From contig NZ_CP107985.1 in the NCBI RefSeq assembly GCF_036108815.1, forward strand, positions 1,426,001-1,490,000: 64,000 bases of DNA, written 5' to 3'. A program made the translations under genes and the position numbers. The first letter of the stretch is position 1, and each line of letters opens with the position of its first letter. Below are positions 8,583 to 16,993 of the stretch, one piece after another. Source of the DNA: Streptomyces sp. NBC_00353. Lineage in GTDB: Bacteria > Actinomycetota > Actinomycetes > Streptomycetales > Streptomycetaceae. The notes under the pieces are model-generated. The model saw only the letters and a list, made by a program, of their open reading frames with translations, was not told the DNA's origin and did not search any database.

Positions 8583-9640
8583 CGCCGGGCCTCGACCAGC
8601 CTGGGCATGTCACGTGCCGCCTCGACGAGGAACCAGGCGGGCAGTACCGGCTGTCCGTCGGCGTCGTCCGCGATGACAGTCTGCGCGACCTCGACCGAGA
8701 TCTCGGCAAGCTGCACGAGCAGCGACTTGGCCCGGTAGGAGGTCTGCCGCATCGACGCCGAGACGTGCTCCTTCTGCCGTGGCAGCTCCTTCACCAGCCG
8801 TCCGCGGAACGCCTCGGCCAGGTAGTAAAGGAGGTCACGGTCCTCGAGCCGGGCTGGCCAGGAAGCGTCGCCCTTGAGGATCGCTTCGATGCCGAAGGTA
8901 TGGCGCACGATCTTCGCGTAGCCGCAGAAGGAGACGGCATGTGCCGGCGTCAGCGTGCCGTGCACGATCACCTTCAGCGTCTCCTCATCGATGTCCGGTC
9001 CGAAGGAGTGCAGGGCGTCGGAGAGCATGTGCCAGGAGCGGGGCGTGGAGAACGGCTCCTCAGTCTTGGGCGGCTGCGACCACAGGTGGTCGGGACGGTC
9101 GATGAGGTAGTCCGTCACCCAGGGGTGGATGCCGTTCTCCCCCGCCCAGACCAGCCAGTCCGCTGCCGATGCCCGCAGATGGACATGGGTGAGCCGGTTG
9201 ACCAGAGCGGACGCGATGGGCCTGGCCAGCGCGTTGTCCGTGGCGCGGTTGCCGGCCCCGATGACGATCGAGCCGGCGGGGAGCTCGTACGAGCCGATCC
9301 GCCGGTCCAGGATCAGCGAGTAGAAGGCCTTCTGGACGTCGGGGGTGGCGGCGTTCAGCTCGTCGAGGAAGAGGCAGTACGGTTCGTCGCGGGCGATGCT
9401 CTCCGGCGGGCAGAACACGGATCGCCCGTCACGGATCTGCGGCACGCCGATCAGGTCCTCCGGTGCGAGCTGCGTCCCGAGAAGACTGACGCACTCCAGT
9501 CCCAGCGACTCGGCGAAGCCGCGTACGAGCGACGACTTGCCGATGCCGGGCGCTCCCCACAGGAACACGGGCCGCACGGTGGCGAGCCCGAGCAGCAGGT
9601 CTGGAATCTGGGCGGGAGTGACGGTGACGGCAGCCTGCAC
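8579..9640 (-). CDS. MoxR-family AAA+ ATPase
   Basis: This 353-residue ATPase has Walker A GAPGIGKSS (about 29-37), Walker B CLFLDELN (about 89-96) and sensor-1 GAGNRATDN. That is the compact MoxR/YehL-like arrangement, with a helical C-terminal lid. It starts at a GTG (9640). It is coupled to the VWA-domain gene by a four-base overlap, the standard MoxR-VWA pairing in which the ATPase remodels a substrate presented by the VWA partner. The PASTA-like membrane protein gene lies upstream on the same strand, about 130 bases away. Confidence 0.9.
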   Translation of the reverse strand: MQAAVTVTPAQIPDLLLGLATVRPVFLWGAPGIGKSSLVRGFAESLGLECVSLLGTQLAPEDLIGVPQIRDGRSVFCPPESIARDEPYCLFLDELNAATPDVQKAFYSLILDRRIGSYELPAGSIVIGAGNRATDNALARPIASALVNRLTHVHLRASAADWLVWAGENGIHPWVTDYLIDRPDHLWSQPPKTEEPFSTPRSWHMLSDALHSFGPDIDEETLKVIVHGTLTPAHAVSFCGYAKIVRHTFGIEAILKGDASWPARLEDRDLLYYLAEAFRGRLVKELPRQKEHVSASMRQTSYRAKSLLVQLAEISVEVAQTVIADDADGQPVLPAWFLVEAARDMPRLVEARR

Positions 9641-9771
9641 GCGGAGGTGTTCCTTCGGGACGTGGGAGTTCGAGCCCGCTCAGTATGGGAGCCCCCACGG
9701 ACCGCCGCAGCCGAATATCGGGCCGGTCGGTGCAGGGACGGCCGTACGAGGGGCGGCCGGAGTCCATCCCG

Positions 9772-11490
9772 TCATCCCGAGTAGTAACCCCAGCGGGCCA
9801 GGCCGTCCTTGCCCATGTAGCACTTCGCGGGCCGCCCGTCGACGGTCGTCGCGGTGGCGCCCACCGGGGAGCAGGACTGCCCGAACCGGGCGCCCCCCTG
9901 GCTGCTGCCGCCGCCCGAACTGCCGGAGGATCCGCCGCCGGTGGTGCCTCCACCGGTCGACGAGCTGCCACCGGTACTGCCTCCGCCGGTGCTGCCTCCC
10001 GTGGTGCCGCCGCCCGAAGTGCCGTACGAGGGCTCGGGGTCGGCCTTGGGCTTTGGTTGGGGCTTCGGCTTGGGCTTCGGCTTGGGACTCGAGCTGGGTG
10101 CGGTGCACGGGTCACCGGGGCCGATCAGCCACAGGGAGACCCGCGTCCACGTCGAGACTTCGGTGCCGGATTCCGGCTGTTGCCGGCACACCTGCCAGGC
10201 GGCCAGGTCAGGTGCCTCGCCGTCCAGTTGCTTGCCGGTATGGGCGTGGAGAGGGACCGTGCGAGCGAGGCCGAGCTCGCCCAGGGCACTCGAGGCATCG
10301 TCGAACCGTTCGCCGACCAGGTCCGGCATGCCGATCCGGCGCGTGCCGAGCAGCTGCGTCGGGCACTCCTCCCGCTCCGGGACCGCGTACAGAGTCAGTG
10401 TCCTGACGGACGGACGGACCGTCTCGCCGCGGGCGGGCATCTGGAAGCAGACCCGCCAGTCCGCCTCAGTGCCCGTCACCGGCCGGAAGGCGGAGGAGGC
10501 ATCGGCTGCCGACACGCGCAGCCACGAATGGTCGCCGGCCTCCGCCACGGCTGCCGACAGGGAGAACCCTTCGAATTCGGGGACGGTCAGGCTGCGGTCC
10601 GCACGCGCCTCCGCCGCGGCCTCCTTCTCGCCGGACCCCGTGCCCGCTCCCCCACCGGAACCGGCACCGGTGAAGAACAGTACGGCCACCGCCACGGACA
10701 TCAGGACAGGATGCCGGCGCACCCACGTCAGGATCCGCGTCCCGCGACCGGGACGCAAGGGAGAGCCGGGAGGCAGGAGTTCCCCCGCGGCTTCGAGGAG
10801 CTTCCCCTTCGGGTCGAGCTTCGAGCCGTGCAGCTTGCGTTGCTTCCCGTCGACAAGGATCTCGACGGAGTCGAACAGGCCATACGTGCCACGGAAGATC
10901 CTCAGCGGCTCCGTCACTCGGATCGCCTTGGGCGACAGGATGTTCCGGAGGAGAATAAGACCCTTCCCGGTCAGCGCTGCGTATCCCCAGCCGTCGTGGT
11001 ACAGGGCCCGGACGAACTCCCCGGATTCCAGCTCGTCGAGCAGTGCCTTCTTGCCGACGTCGGAAAGCGAGACGGACTCGCCGGCCACGACCGCGCCGAT
11101 GCGCGAGTCGCCGGTCAGAGGCCCGGGCACGAGCCTCCCGGTGCGCAGGAGCAGATCGCCGGACACGTCGATCCGCGAGCCCCACAGGCTTGCACTCCGG
11201 CCGTCCACGGACACGTCCACGCGCCGCGGAGAGCCGTACGCGGGGCGCAGTACCGCCAAGGGCCTCGGAACACGCGTCGCAGCATTCCCGTCCAGGAGAA
11301 TGAGGGCGTCCTCGGTGAGCGCCGCGTGCCCTGTGTCCCGGCGGTACAGGGCCAGAACCGACTCCCCGTCCCCGAGGACACGGAGCAGAGTCTCCGCTTC
11401 ACGGGTCGGGAGCCCCACGGCCTCATGGGCCGCCACCTGCACGGTGCGTGAGTCGTTTCGCAGGAGACGCTGCACGGAAGTCTCGGACAT
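9772..11490 (-). CDS. Membrane-anchored protein with duplicated N-terminal domain and PASTA-like extracellular region
   Basis: The product has 572 residues. Residues 1-240 hold two similar beta-rich segments: each has a LYRRD/LYHDG plus ALTxxxLILL core and a short VDG(R/K)xxxLxGS motif. One membrane helix lies near residues 263-282 (VLMSVAVAVLFFTGAG). Outside are two PASTA-like modules, a Lys-Pro repeat, a Gly/Ser-rich linker and a terminal motif with two Cys (SCSPVGATA ... AKCYMGKDG) seen at the end of other actinobacterial surface proteins. It is a likely cytoplasm-to-wall sensor or anchor. The function is not known. Confidence 0.75.
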   Translation of the reverse strand: MSETSVQRLLRNDSRTVQVAAHEAVGLPTREAETLLRVLGDGESVLALYRRDTGHAALTEDALILLDGNAATRVPRPLAVLRPAYGSPRRVDVSVDGRSASLWGSRIDVSGDLLLRTGRLVPGPLTGDSRIGAVVAGESVSLSDVGKKALLDELESGEFVRALYHDGWGYAALTGKGLILLRNILSPKAIRVTEPLRIFRGTYGLFDSVEILVDGKQRKLHGSKLDPKGKLLEAAGELLPPGSPLRPGRGTRILTWVRRHPVLMSVAVAVLFFTGAGSGGGAGTGSGEKEAAAEARADRSLTVPEFEGFSLSAAVAEAGDHSWLRVSAADASSAFRPVTGTEADWRVCFQMPARGETVRPSVRTLTLYAVPEREECPTQLLGTRRIGMPDLVGERFDDASSALGELGLARTVPLHAHTGKQLDGEAPDLAAWQVCRQQPESGTEVSTWTRVSLWLIGPGDPCTAPSSSPKPKPKPKPQPKPKADPEPSYGTSGGGTTGGSTGGGSTGGSSSTGGGTTGGGSSGSSGGGSSQGGARFGQSCSPVGATATTVDGRPAKCYMGKDGLARWGYYSG

Positions 11491-11823
11491 GCTGGGATAT
11501 TAACGACCCCCCGTTCGAGGACCGGACACGGGTACGGGATCCCCGCACCTCCTCCGGCCTGCCCCAATTCCACGGGACCTCGACCGCGCCTGCCGCCCTA
11601 CTCGAAGAACTTCAGGCTCCAGCCGGTGTCGGCGGTCGGGCCGCGGACGCCGGCGCGGCTGTAAGTGGTGTTGCCTCACCAGGCGAACGTGCCGGTGTAC
11701 CAGTACCGGTTCTCCCACGCGTACGGCGTTCGCTTCGGAATCGCGTGGAACATCAAGGGAAAATTCGGGCCGACGGGCGGGCTGGTGTCGATGTCGCCGT
11801 TGAGCAAAACGAAGCTCTGGTGA

Positions 11824-12252
11824 CCGGAGCCGTTCACGTACAGCACCGCAAACTGGATGAACCGCGGCATCCCCTACAAGCAGGGTGCGTACGCCTCCGA
11901 CCCGTACGACGACCACACGTACCGCACCGACTGCTCGGGCCTCGTCTCCATGATTTGGCACGCCGACACCAGTTACACCACCACCTACAGTCTGCCGAGC
12001 GTCAGCAGCACCATCTCGAAATCCGACCTCCAGCCCGGCGACGCGCTGTACACCCAGGACGGGCATGTGGTGCTCTTCGAGAAGTGGGTCGACAAGGCGG
12101 CCGGCAAGTTCTCGTACATCCACGAGGCCAACACCAACGACGACATGATGCGTGGTCAGGACTACCTCATCGGTGGTACCGACGGCCGCATCGCAGGCCA
12201 CGTCGCCTCCGGCCATGTCGCCCTGCGCTACGACAAGGTCGTCAACGGCTAG
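11824..12252 (+). pseudogene. NlpC/P60-like secreted hydrolase, 5'-truncated
   Basis: The frame reads TANWMNRGIPYKQGAY, then TDCSGLVSMIWHADTSY, then PGDALYTQDGHVVLFEKW and AGHVASGHVALRY. This is the Cys (DCSG), His (GHV) and downstream core of actinobacterial NlpC/P60-like cell-wall amidases. A stop (11821-11823) sits directly before the conserved region. No signal peptide or start with a ribosome-binding site exists upstream; the first ATG (11857) falls inside the fold. Family members normally carry a signal peptide and an extra helix, so this is probably a 5'-deleted relic. A functional 131-residue product is not excluded. Confidence 0.6.
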
Positions 12253-12419
12253 GGCGTGTCCGACGGGTCGGAGTTGATCGGTGGGTTCTCCACCGGATAC
12301 CGGGCACACGCGTCCGATCCGCCATTGAACGTGTTCAGTAATGGGCCTAGGGTGGCGGCGAAATGCCTGCGGATGCTTGTAGCGCGACTTGCGTGGGCAG
12401 GGCCGGGTCGGGGGTCGAG

Positions 12420-12983
12420 ATGGCGCAACTGTTGGGCAGACGTGAAGCCAACCGGGTGGGGGCAGCGCCGTCGTCGGTATCGATGGCTGTGCTGTGTGTG
12501 GTCATTACCGCGTTGGCACTGGCGTGGACCGGACGGCTCGCCGGTCTCCCGACGGGAGGGGCGCTGCTCCCCCTCACGCTAGTGGTCGGGCTGCCAGTGC
12601 TGTTGGGTGCGAGCGCGCTGCTGACCGCCGCATACATCCTGCCGACTGTCGCCCTGGGGCATTGGTTCGCGCGGCTCGCAGGGCACGGGAGAAGGTGGTG
12701 GTGGGTGGCGGTCAGCACAGCACTGGGGCTTCTGCCCGCAGTCGGCCTCCCCACGATGGCCCGAATGTCGCAGAGCGGGATCCATGAGTGGCGACAACTC
12801 GCCGTGGACGGGTTGCTGTTTGCGGGTGTGCTTTGGGCCGCTACGGCGCCGGCCTCCTTTGCCGTCCACATGACCGTGCTGCGTGAAGACGCAGGACGTC
12901 CGGTCCGGCCAGTTGGTGACATCCTCCTCTGGGGGACGCTCGGGTTGTCTATCGAACTCACCGCGTTGTTGGCATGCCTCTGA
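12420..12983 (+). CDS. Hypothetical polytopic membrane protein
   Basis: This protein of 187 residues has four to five hydrophobic segments: SMAVLCVVITALALAW, LPLTLVVGLPVLLGASALL, WWWVAVSTALGLLPAVG, LLFAGVLWAATAP and a C-terminal LLWGTLGLSIELTALLA. No family was recognised. The ATG at 12420 was chosen because the upstream in-frame extension is unlike the rest and GGGGTCGAG lies next to it. It has no obvious operon partner; the SDR at 13191 follows about 200 bases later on the same strand. Confidence 0.65.
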   Translation: MAQLLGRREANRVGAAPSSVSMAVLCVVITALALAWTGRLAGLPTGGALLPLTLVVGLPVLLGASALLTAAYILPTVALGHWFARLAGHGRRWWWVAVSTALGLLPAVGLPTMARMSQSGIHEWRQLAVDGLLFAGVLWAATAPASFAVHMTVLREDAGRPVRPVGDILLWGTLGLSIELTALLACL

Positions 12984-13190
12984 GCCGTCGCCGAACCGGT
13001 GTCCGGGTATCGAGCCCGCTCTGCATCCGAGATCTTGATGGCGCTCTGTGAAACCGGCCAGGTGATGCTCATGTCCTACCCAGACGTGTTCAGTGGATCT
13101 CCCCACTCGTGCTTCGGCTGAGGGATGCAGCGCGTTGGACAGCACGGCTACGCTCATGGTGATCAACACGGGGTAGAAGGAGGTGCGCGA

Positions 13191-13919
13191 GTGGATCTCA
13201 CTGGACGCACGGTGGTGGTTACCGGGGCCGGGCGTGGATTCGGGCGAGCGTTGGCCTTGAAGGCAGGTCGGTTGGGGGCGCGCGTGTTCGTGTCCGCGCG
13301 TTCTCTGGCTGCGGCCCAGGGAGTGGCCGATGAGGTGGCGACCGACAGTGGGGCGAAAATTGACGCGTTCGCCTGCGATCTGGCTGACCCGGCCTCCATA
13401 CGGGCCTTCGCGGATGGAATCACCGCCCACGCCGACCGGGTGGATGTTCTGATCAACAATGGCGCCCGCTACCTGGAAGGTCCCGATCTGTGGGACGCCA
13501 CCGACGACGCGATCACCGACACCATCGCCTCCGGAGCCACCGGCACAGTGCTGACGGTCAAACACTTCCTCCCGCTGCTACGCGCCTCTGTTGGTGCGGA
13601 CGTGGTCAACCTGGTCTCCTCGGCCGCGGAAGCCCGAAACCACCGCTCCCAGGCACACCCCGCGTTCTACGCGGCCAAAGCCGCGCAGTCCGGCTTCGCC
13701 GACATCCTCTCCCACCGACTCCGCCCTGAGAGCATCCGTGTCATCTCGCTCTACCCGCCGGACTTCATGGACGGCGACCCACTCCACTCCACCTGGGATC
13801 ACGCTTCCCGGACTGCAGGCGACCCGCTGACCGCCCAATCCGTGCTCGACTGCGTCCTGTTCGCGATCGGCCAGCCGCGAGACTGCTTCATCCGCTCCTT
13901 CCACTTCGAGCAGATGTAG
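13191..13919 (+). CDS. Short-chain dehydrogenase/reductase (SDR)
   Basis: This 242-residue classical SDR has the cofactor loop TGAGRGFG near residue 10, NNGA at the fourth strand, a serine in LVSSAAE and the catalytic YAAK. Arg in the loop and after the second strand (SARS) suggests NADP(H) preference. The GTG start at 13191 follows AAGGAGG at ideal spacing; an upstream in-frame ATG lacks one. The substrate is unknown. The C-terminal LYPPDFMDGDP region corresponds to the substrate loop. Confidence 0.87.
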   Translation: MDLTGRTVVVTGAGRGFGRALALKAGRLGARVFVSARSLAAAQGVADEVATDSGAKIDAFACDLADPASIRAFADGITAHADRVDVLINNGARYLEGPDLWDATDDAITDTIASGATGTVLTVKHFLPLLRASVGADVVNLVSSAAEARNHRSQAHPAFYAAKAAQSGFADILSHRLRPESIRVISLYPPDFMDGDPLHSTWDHASRTAGDPLTAQSVLDCVLFAIGQPRDCFIRSFHFEQM

Positions 13920-14047
13920 GCGTCCGCCCAGACCCAACGCCACCAGTGCGGACGATCGCCCCTACTTGCTTACCAGGACAACCACCTGAGCAGCGCGAGC
14001 GGCCCTGGCCGTTTTCAAGGCTCTGTCCGCAGTTTCGTGAGCCCCGT

Positions 14048-14524
14048 TCAGAAGGACCGGTAGATCCTCTCGGGATCGTCGTGAGCCCATGCCGCGTACT
14101 CCTCAAAGCCCAGGTTGCCGATGCTCAGGTTCGCGTGGACGTCGTGGATCCCTGCGGGGAGGGTGCGGAACTCGCGGCCGAACTCGGTCAGCTGCTCGTA
14201 GTCCTCATCGTCCACGCACTCCTCCCGCGTCATCGTGGTGACCGCCAGCAACGCGTGGCTTTCGGCCTGCATAGTTGTCCGGTCGGCGAGAAAGACAACT
14301 GCCAGGTCGTGGTCGGCGCTGACCACAGTCAGCACCTCGTCAACGGTCGCCCCTGCCCAGGCCGGATCGTCTATGAAGTGGACGTGTGCCTCGTACTGCC
14401 TGTCCCCCGCCGGCTCCATCAGCGCCGCCGCCACGTCCTGCCACGCCTGGTCGTCCTGGTAGTCCGTCCTGACGACCAGGGCATCGAACTCATCACGGCC
14501 GGTGACGGCGGGCAACGTTCTCAT
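14048..14524 (-). CDS. DUF6924-family protein
   Basis: This acidic protein of 158 residues begins LPAVTGRDEFDALVVRTDY and carries VHFIDDPAWAGATVDEV, VVFLADRTTM and EFRTLPAGIHDVHANLSI. These blocks are recognisable from the Streptomyces DUF6924 family. Function is unknown; members occur as single genes and near regulators. An AAGGA-like element precedes the ATG at 14524. Its 5' end faces an ISL3 remnant. Confidence 0.78.
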   Translation of the reverse strand: MRTLPAVTGRDEFDALVVRTDYQDDQAWQDVAAALMEPAGDRQYEAHVHFIDDPAWAGATVDEVLTVVSADHDLAVVFLADRTTMQAESHALLAVTTMTREECVDDEDYEQLTEFGREFRTLPAGIHDVHANLSIGNLGFEEYAAWAHDDPERIYRSF

Positions 14525-14569
14525 GGATCCTTCTCCTCGGTGACGATCGGTGAGCCGTGCCCGACTGTC

Positions 14570-14790
14570 TCATGGACCGTTTTCGAGGATGCGGGTCCGG
14601 AGGAGTTCGAACGAGGCTCGGCCATACATTGCTCTCTTGAGGGTTCTCACCCGATTCACGTGGCCTTCGACCACCCCGGAGTTCCATGGCAGGGCAAGTC
14701 CGGGGATGACGGCGTCGAGATCCTGGCGGAGGAAGCCGGCGAAGCCCTTCATGGGCTTCGGTGCGTCCCGCTCGGCCGGCCTGATGGCTC
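14570..14790 (-). pseudogene. ISL3-family transposase, C-terminal remnant
   Basis: The translation contains KGFAGFLRQDLDAVIPG, LALPWNSGVVEGHVNRV and KRAMYGRASFELLRTRIL. This is the end of the DDE domain of ISL3 transposases, including the WNSGVVEGHVNR block with its catalytic Glu. Everything upstream is missing. A matching ISL3 N-terminal fragment lies at 21390-21596 on the same strand in collinear order. Confidence 0.85.
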
Positions 14791-14828
14791 CGAGCATGAC
14801 CCACCGGACGATGGCATAAGGTTCCCGC

Positions 14829-15632
14829 ATGCAACTGGACGAGGGCCGAAGGGCAGCCGAGGCCGGGGACTGGGTAGCTGCGGGGCACGCCTTCGTCCGG
14901 GCCGCAATGGAGGGCAGTACGGAGGGCGCCGAGCTGGCGGTCCGGGTGACCGTCGAGCTTGTACCGCTGGCCGATGGTGGGTCGGCGGAGGCCGCCGCGC
15001 TGCTCGCCGGGATCTACTTGGAGTACTTCGACGAGTCGGCCCTGCCCATGGCTGTGCGTTATGCCCGTGCGGCGGCCGAGGCCGGCCTTCCGGCGGGGCA
15101 GCGCACCTATGGGCACATGTTGGTGATGGGTCTGGGCGTCGCAGAGGACCGCGCGCGTGCCGCCGAGCTATTCCGGGCGGCCTCCGAGGGCGGGGACGCC
15201 TACGCCGTGTTCAACCTTGCCCAGCTGGTCGACGACCCTGACGAGTCCCTGCGGCTGTTGGAGGCTGCCGCACGCGAGGGGATCGTCGCCGCCGGTGCCC
15301 TCCTCGCCGACCGGCTGTCCGCTCTGGACCGGGACGAGGAGGCGCTGGGGTGGTACGTCTGGGCGGCCGAGCGCGGGCATACGGGGGCGATGAACGCCGC
15401 CGCCTGCTGGTACCGCGACGGCTTTGGCACCACGCCGGACCCGGTGCAGGCAGTGCGCTGGTTCTTCGTCATGCTCGCCCACGGCGACGGAAACGGTATC
15501 CATGAGGCGATCCAGCTGGCGAAGGCCGGGACACTGGACGAGGAGCAGATCCGCGACGCCGGGCGGCTCGCCGGCGATCCTGGGGCGGCGGAGGCCCTGA
15601 TCGGCACGGCTCTGGGCGGCGGCCGAACCTGA
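14829..15632 (+). CDS. Sel1-like repeat protein
   Basis: This 267-residue all-helical protein is built of Sel1-type repeats: ALPMAVRYARAAAEAGLPAG, YGHMLVMGLGVAEDRARAAE, LFRAASEGGDAYAVFNLAQL and WYVWAAERGHTGAMNAAACW. Each follows the A-x-W(Y/L)-x3-A-A-x2-G pattern. There is no signal peptide, so it is cytoplasmic. Such repeats form adaptor surfaces; the partner is unknown. AAGG lies eight bases before the ATG. The ISL3 remnant ends close upstream and may have removed earlier neighbours. Confidence 0.78.
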   Translation: MQLDEGRRAAEAGDWVAAGHAFVRAAMEGSTEGAELAVRVTVELVPLADGGSAEAAALLAGIYLEYFDESALPMAVRYARAAAEAGLPAGQRTYGHMLVMGLGVAEDRARAAELFRAASEGGDAYAVFNLAQLVDDPDESLRLLEAAAREGIVAAGALLADRLSALDRDEEALGWYVWAAERGHTGAMNAAACWYRDGFGTTPDPVQAVRWFFVMLAHGDGNGIHEAIQLAKAGTLDEEQIRDAGRLAGDPGAAEALIGTALGGGRT

Positions 15633-15968
15633 GGAAGTGTTCAGCCAGCCATGCCTTGATCCGCCGGACAGGTCCTTGGCCCCTCCCGGCATGCTTGGCA
15701 CCGTCCGGTCCGCACCCTCGCGGCGTTGGCCGGAAAGTCGGGACAGCCTGTGAATGGAACGCCATCCCCTGGCGATCCGCGTGGTCACGGCGCGAGTCTG
15801 GTCCACTTACCTCACGCGGTGCGGAAGGCGCCTCGTCAGCAGGTCGGTCGACCAAGTCGGCGATCTTTGAACACTGGGCAGGCGGCTCTGCCAGGTCGTC
15901 CTCGTCATCGAGCACACGCCGGGTACTGCCACGGCATGCTTCCCAGGAGCAACGAGGGCGAGCGGCGG
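15633..15968. other. Intergenic stretch, no gene recognised
   Basis: About 340 bases between the Sel1 gene and the csbD promoter. Short frames on both strands share no recognisable motif and lack ribosome-binding sites. It could be decayed insertion-sequence DNA. Confidence 0.4.
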
Positions 15969-15992
15969 GTTTGTCGGAAGCATTGCGGGTAA
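15969..15992 (+). promoter_or_regulatory. SigB-type stress promoter of the CsbD gene
   Basis: GTTT (15969-15972), 14 bases, then GGGTAA (15987-15992) matches the Streptomyces SigB-like promoter form (GTTT, 14-16 bases, GGGTAC/T). It lies 47 bases upstream of the csbD start. CsbD genes are known members of SigB-type general-stress regulons, so sequence and context agree. Confidence 0.65.
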
Positions 15993-16038
15993 GGCGGTGG
16001 TTGTTCCTGAAGTCGACCACAGCAAGGTGTGAGTAATC

Positions 16039-16212
16039 ATGGCTGCCAATGAGAAGACCCAGGCCAAGACCGAGCAGGCCAAGGGCAAGATCAAGGAAGC
16101 CGCCGGCCGCACCGTAGGCAACGAGCGCCTCACCGCCGAAGGCCGTATCGACCAGGCCAAGGGCGACGCCCGCACAGCCAAGGAGAAGGCAAAGGACGCC
16201 TTCAAGCACTGA
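16039..16212 (+). CDS. CsbD-family general stress protein
   Basis: This 57-residue hydrophilic protein starts MAANEKTQAKTEQAKGKIKE, then AAGRTVGNERLTAEGRIDQA and a Lys/Ala-rich end. KGKIKEAAGR and AEGRIDQAKG are the two CsbD motifs. Rich in Ala/Lys/Glu and helical; the function of the family is unknown, but it is induced by general stress and osmotic shock. It is too short for ordinary gene-length cut-offs. A SigB-like promoter precedes it and a hairpin follows it, giving a complete single-gene transcription unit. Confidence 0.93.
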   Translation: MAANEKTQAKTEQAKGKIKEAAGRTVGNERLTAEGRIDQAKGDARTAKEKAKDAFKH

Positions 16213-16250
16213 CCCGCACCACACCGCGTGGCCTCCCCCGGACCGCGCTG

Positions 16251-16287
16251 TGCGTATGGCCTGGCATCCCGTGCCGGGCCATACGCA
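16251..16287 (+). terminator. Hairpin terminator after csbD
   Basis: The 11-bp arms TGCGTATGGCC (16251-16261) and GGCCATACGCA (16277-16287) are perfectly complementary. An inner GGCA/TGCC pair extends the hairpin. It lies 38 bases after the csbD stop. Confidence 0.7.
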
Positions 16288-16519
16288 TGCCGGCCGCGGA
16301 GGCGGAGCAGCCGAACCCGGTGAAGCGTTCGCCATTGCCGGCTTTTCAGCAAGCCCAGACCCGCGCCGGCGCACCGGACAGCTCGGCGAGAACGCGGAGC
16401 GTACACGCACGCGTGCATGCCTGACGGGCGGATTGCGGGGCAGACGGTGGAGCACCGGGAGGGCCGAGCCCCCGGCCGACCACCACTGCCGCCACGCGGC
16501 GCCGAATACTGGGAGCCCC

Positions 16520-16993
16520 ATGCCTACCGCCCTGCCGGAAAGACCGGTCCAACGGACCACGGAGTGCCATGCCGCCGCTCGGCCCGGCCGGTCACCCGCT
16601 CTGACCAGTGGCAGTGCCCGGGCCGTCGCCCGGATCGGTCTGCTGACCGTCTGTCAGGCCGCGCTGATGGTGGGATTCGGGCTCCAGATCACCGGCCCCG
16701 CCAGTGAGATACGGCCCCTGAGCAGTGAGGACAAGGTCAACGAGGGCTTCGGCCACCTACGCACTGGGCCGCTCGCCAACGCGTCGTTCATCGCGTCGGA
16801 CAGCTTCCCGGCCGCCGACAGCGCGGACACCGGCACCCCGGTGGAGTACTTCACCTTCCGCCGCGCCGAACTCCGCTTCGCCTCGGTGCAGCCGCGCGAG
16901 ACCGACGCCGATCCGGTGCAGCCGGGCCGACTGCTCATCGCTGAGGTCAGGCCAGGGGCCCTGACCGTATTTCGGCCGTCGGGGGGCGAGTAA
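16520..16993 (+). CDS. Hypothetical small membrane-anchored protein
   Basis: The product is about 157 residues with one clear hydrophobic segment (ARIGLLTVCQAALMVGFGLQ). A predicted extracytoplasmic region of about 95 residues follows, containing VEYFTFRRAELRFASVQP. No family was recognised. GGGAG lies four bases before the ATG at 16520. Its stop directly abuts the start of the YihY-family gene, so they are co-transcribed and it may be an accessory subunit. Confidence 0.55.
   Translation: MPTALPERPVQRTTECHAAARPGRSPALTSGSARAVARIGLLTVCQAALMVGFGLQITGPASEIRPLSSEDKVNEGFGHLRTGPLANASFIASDSFPAADSADTGTPVEYFTFRRAELRFASVQPRETDADPVQPGRLLIAEVRPGALTVFRPSGGE

Noticed and set aside
10020..10090. Repetitive GGCTTCGGCTTGGG-like DNA considered as a repeat element
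   Set aside because: It encodes the Lys-Pro repeat linker of the anchored surface protein, in frame with the gene.
11676..11870. Minus-strand 64-codon frame ending in an aromatic-rich WENRYWYTGTFAW
   Set aside because: It could be the end of a real protein, but the plus strand also has a plausible frame here, no start or ribosome-binding site is convincing and no family was recognised. Left unassigned between the PASTA-like gene and the NlpC/P60 relic.
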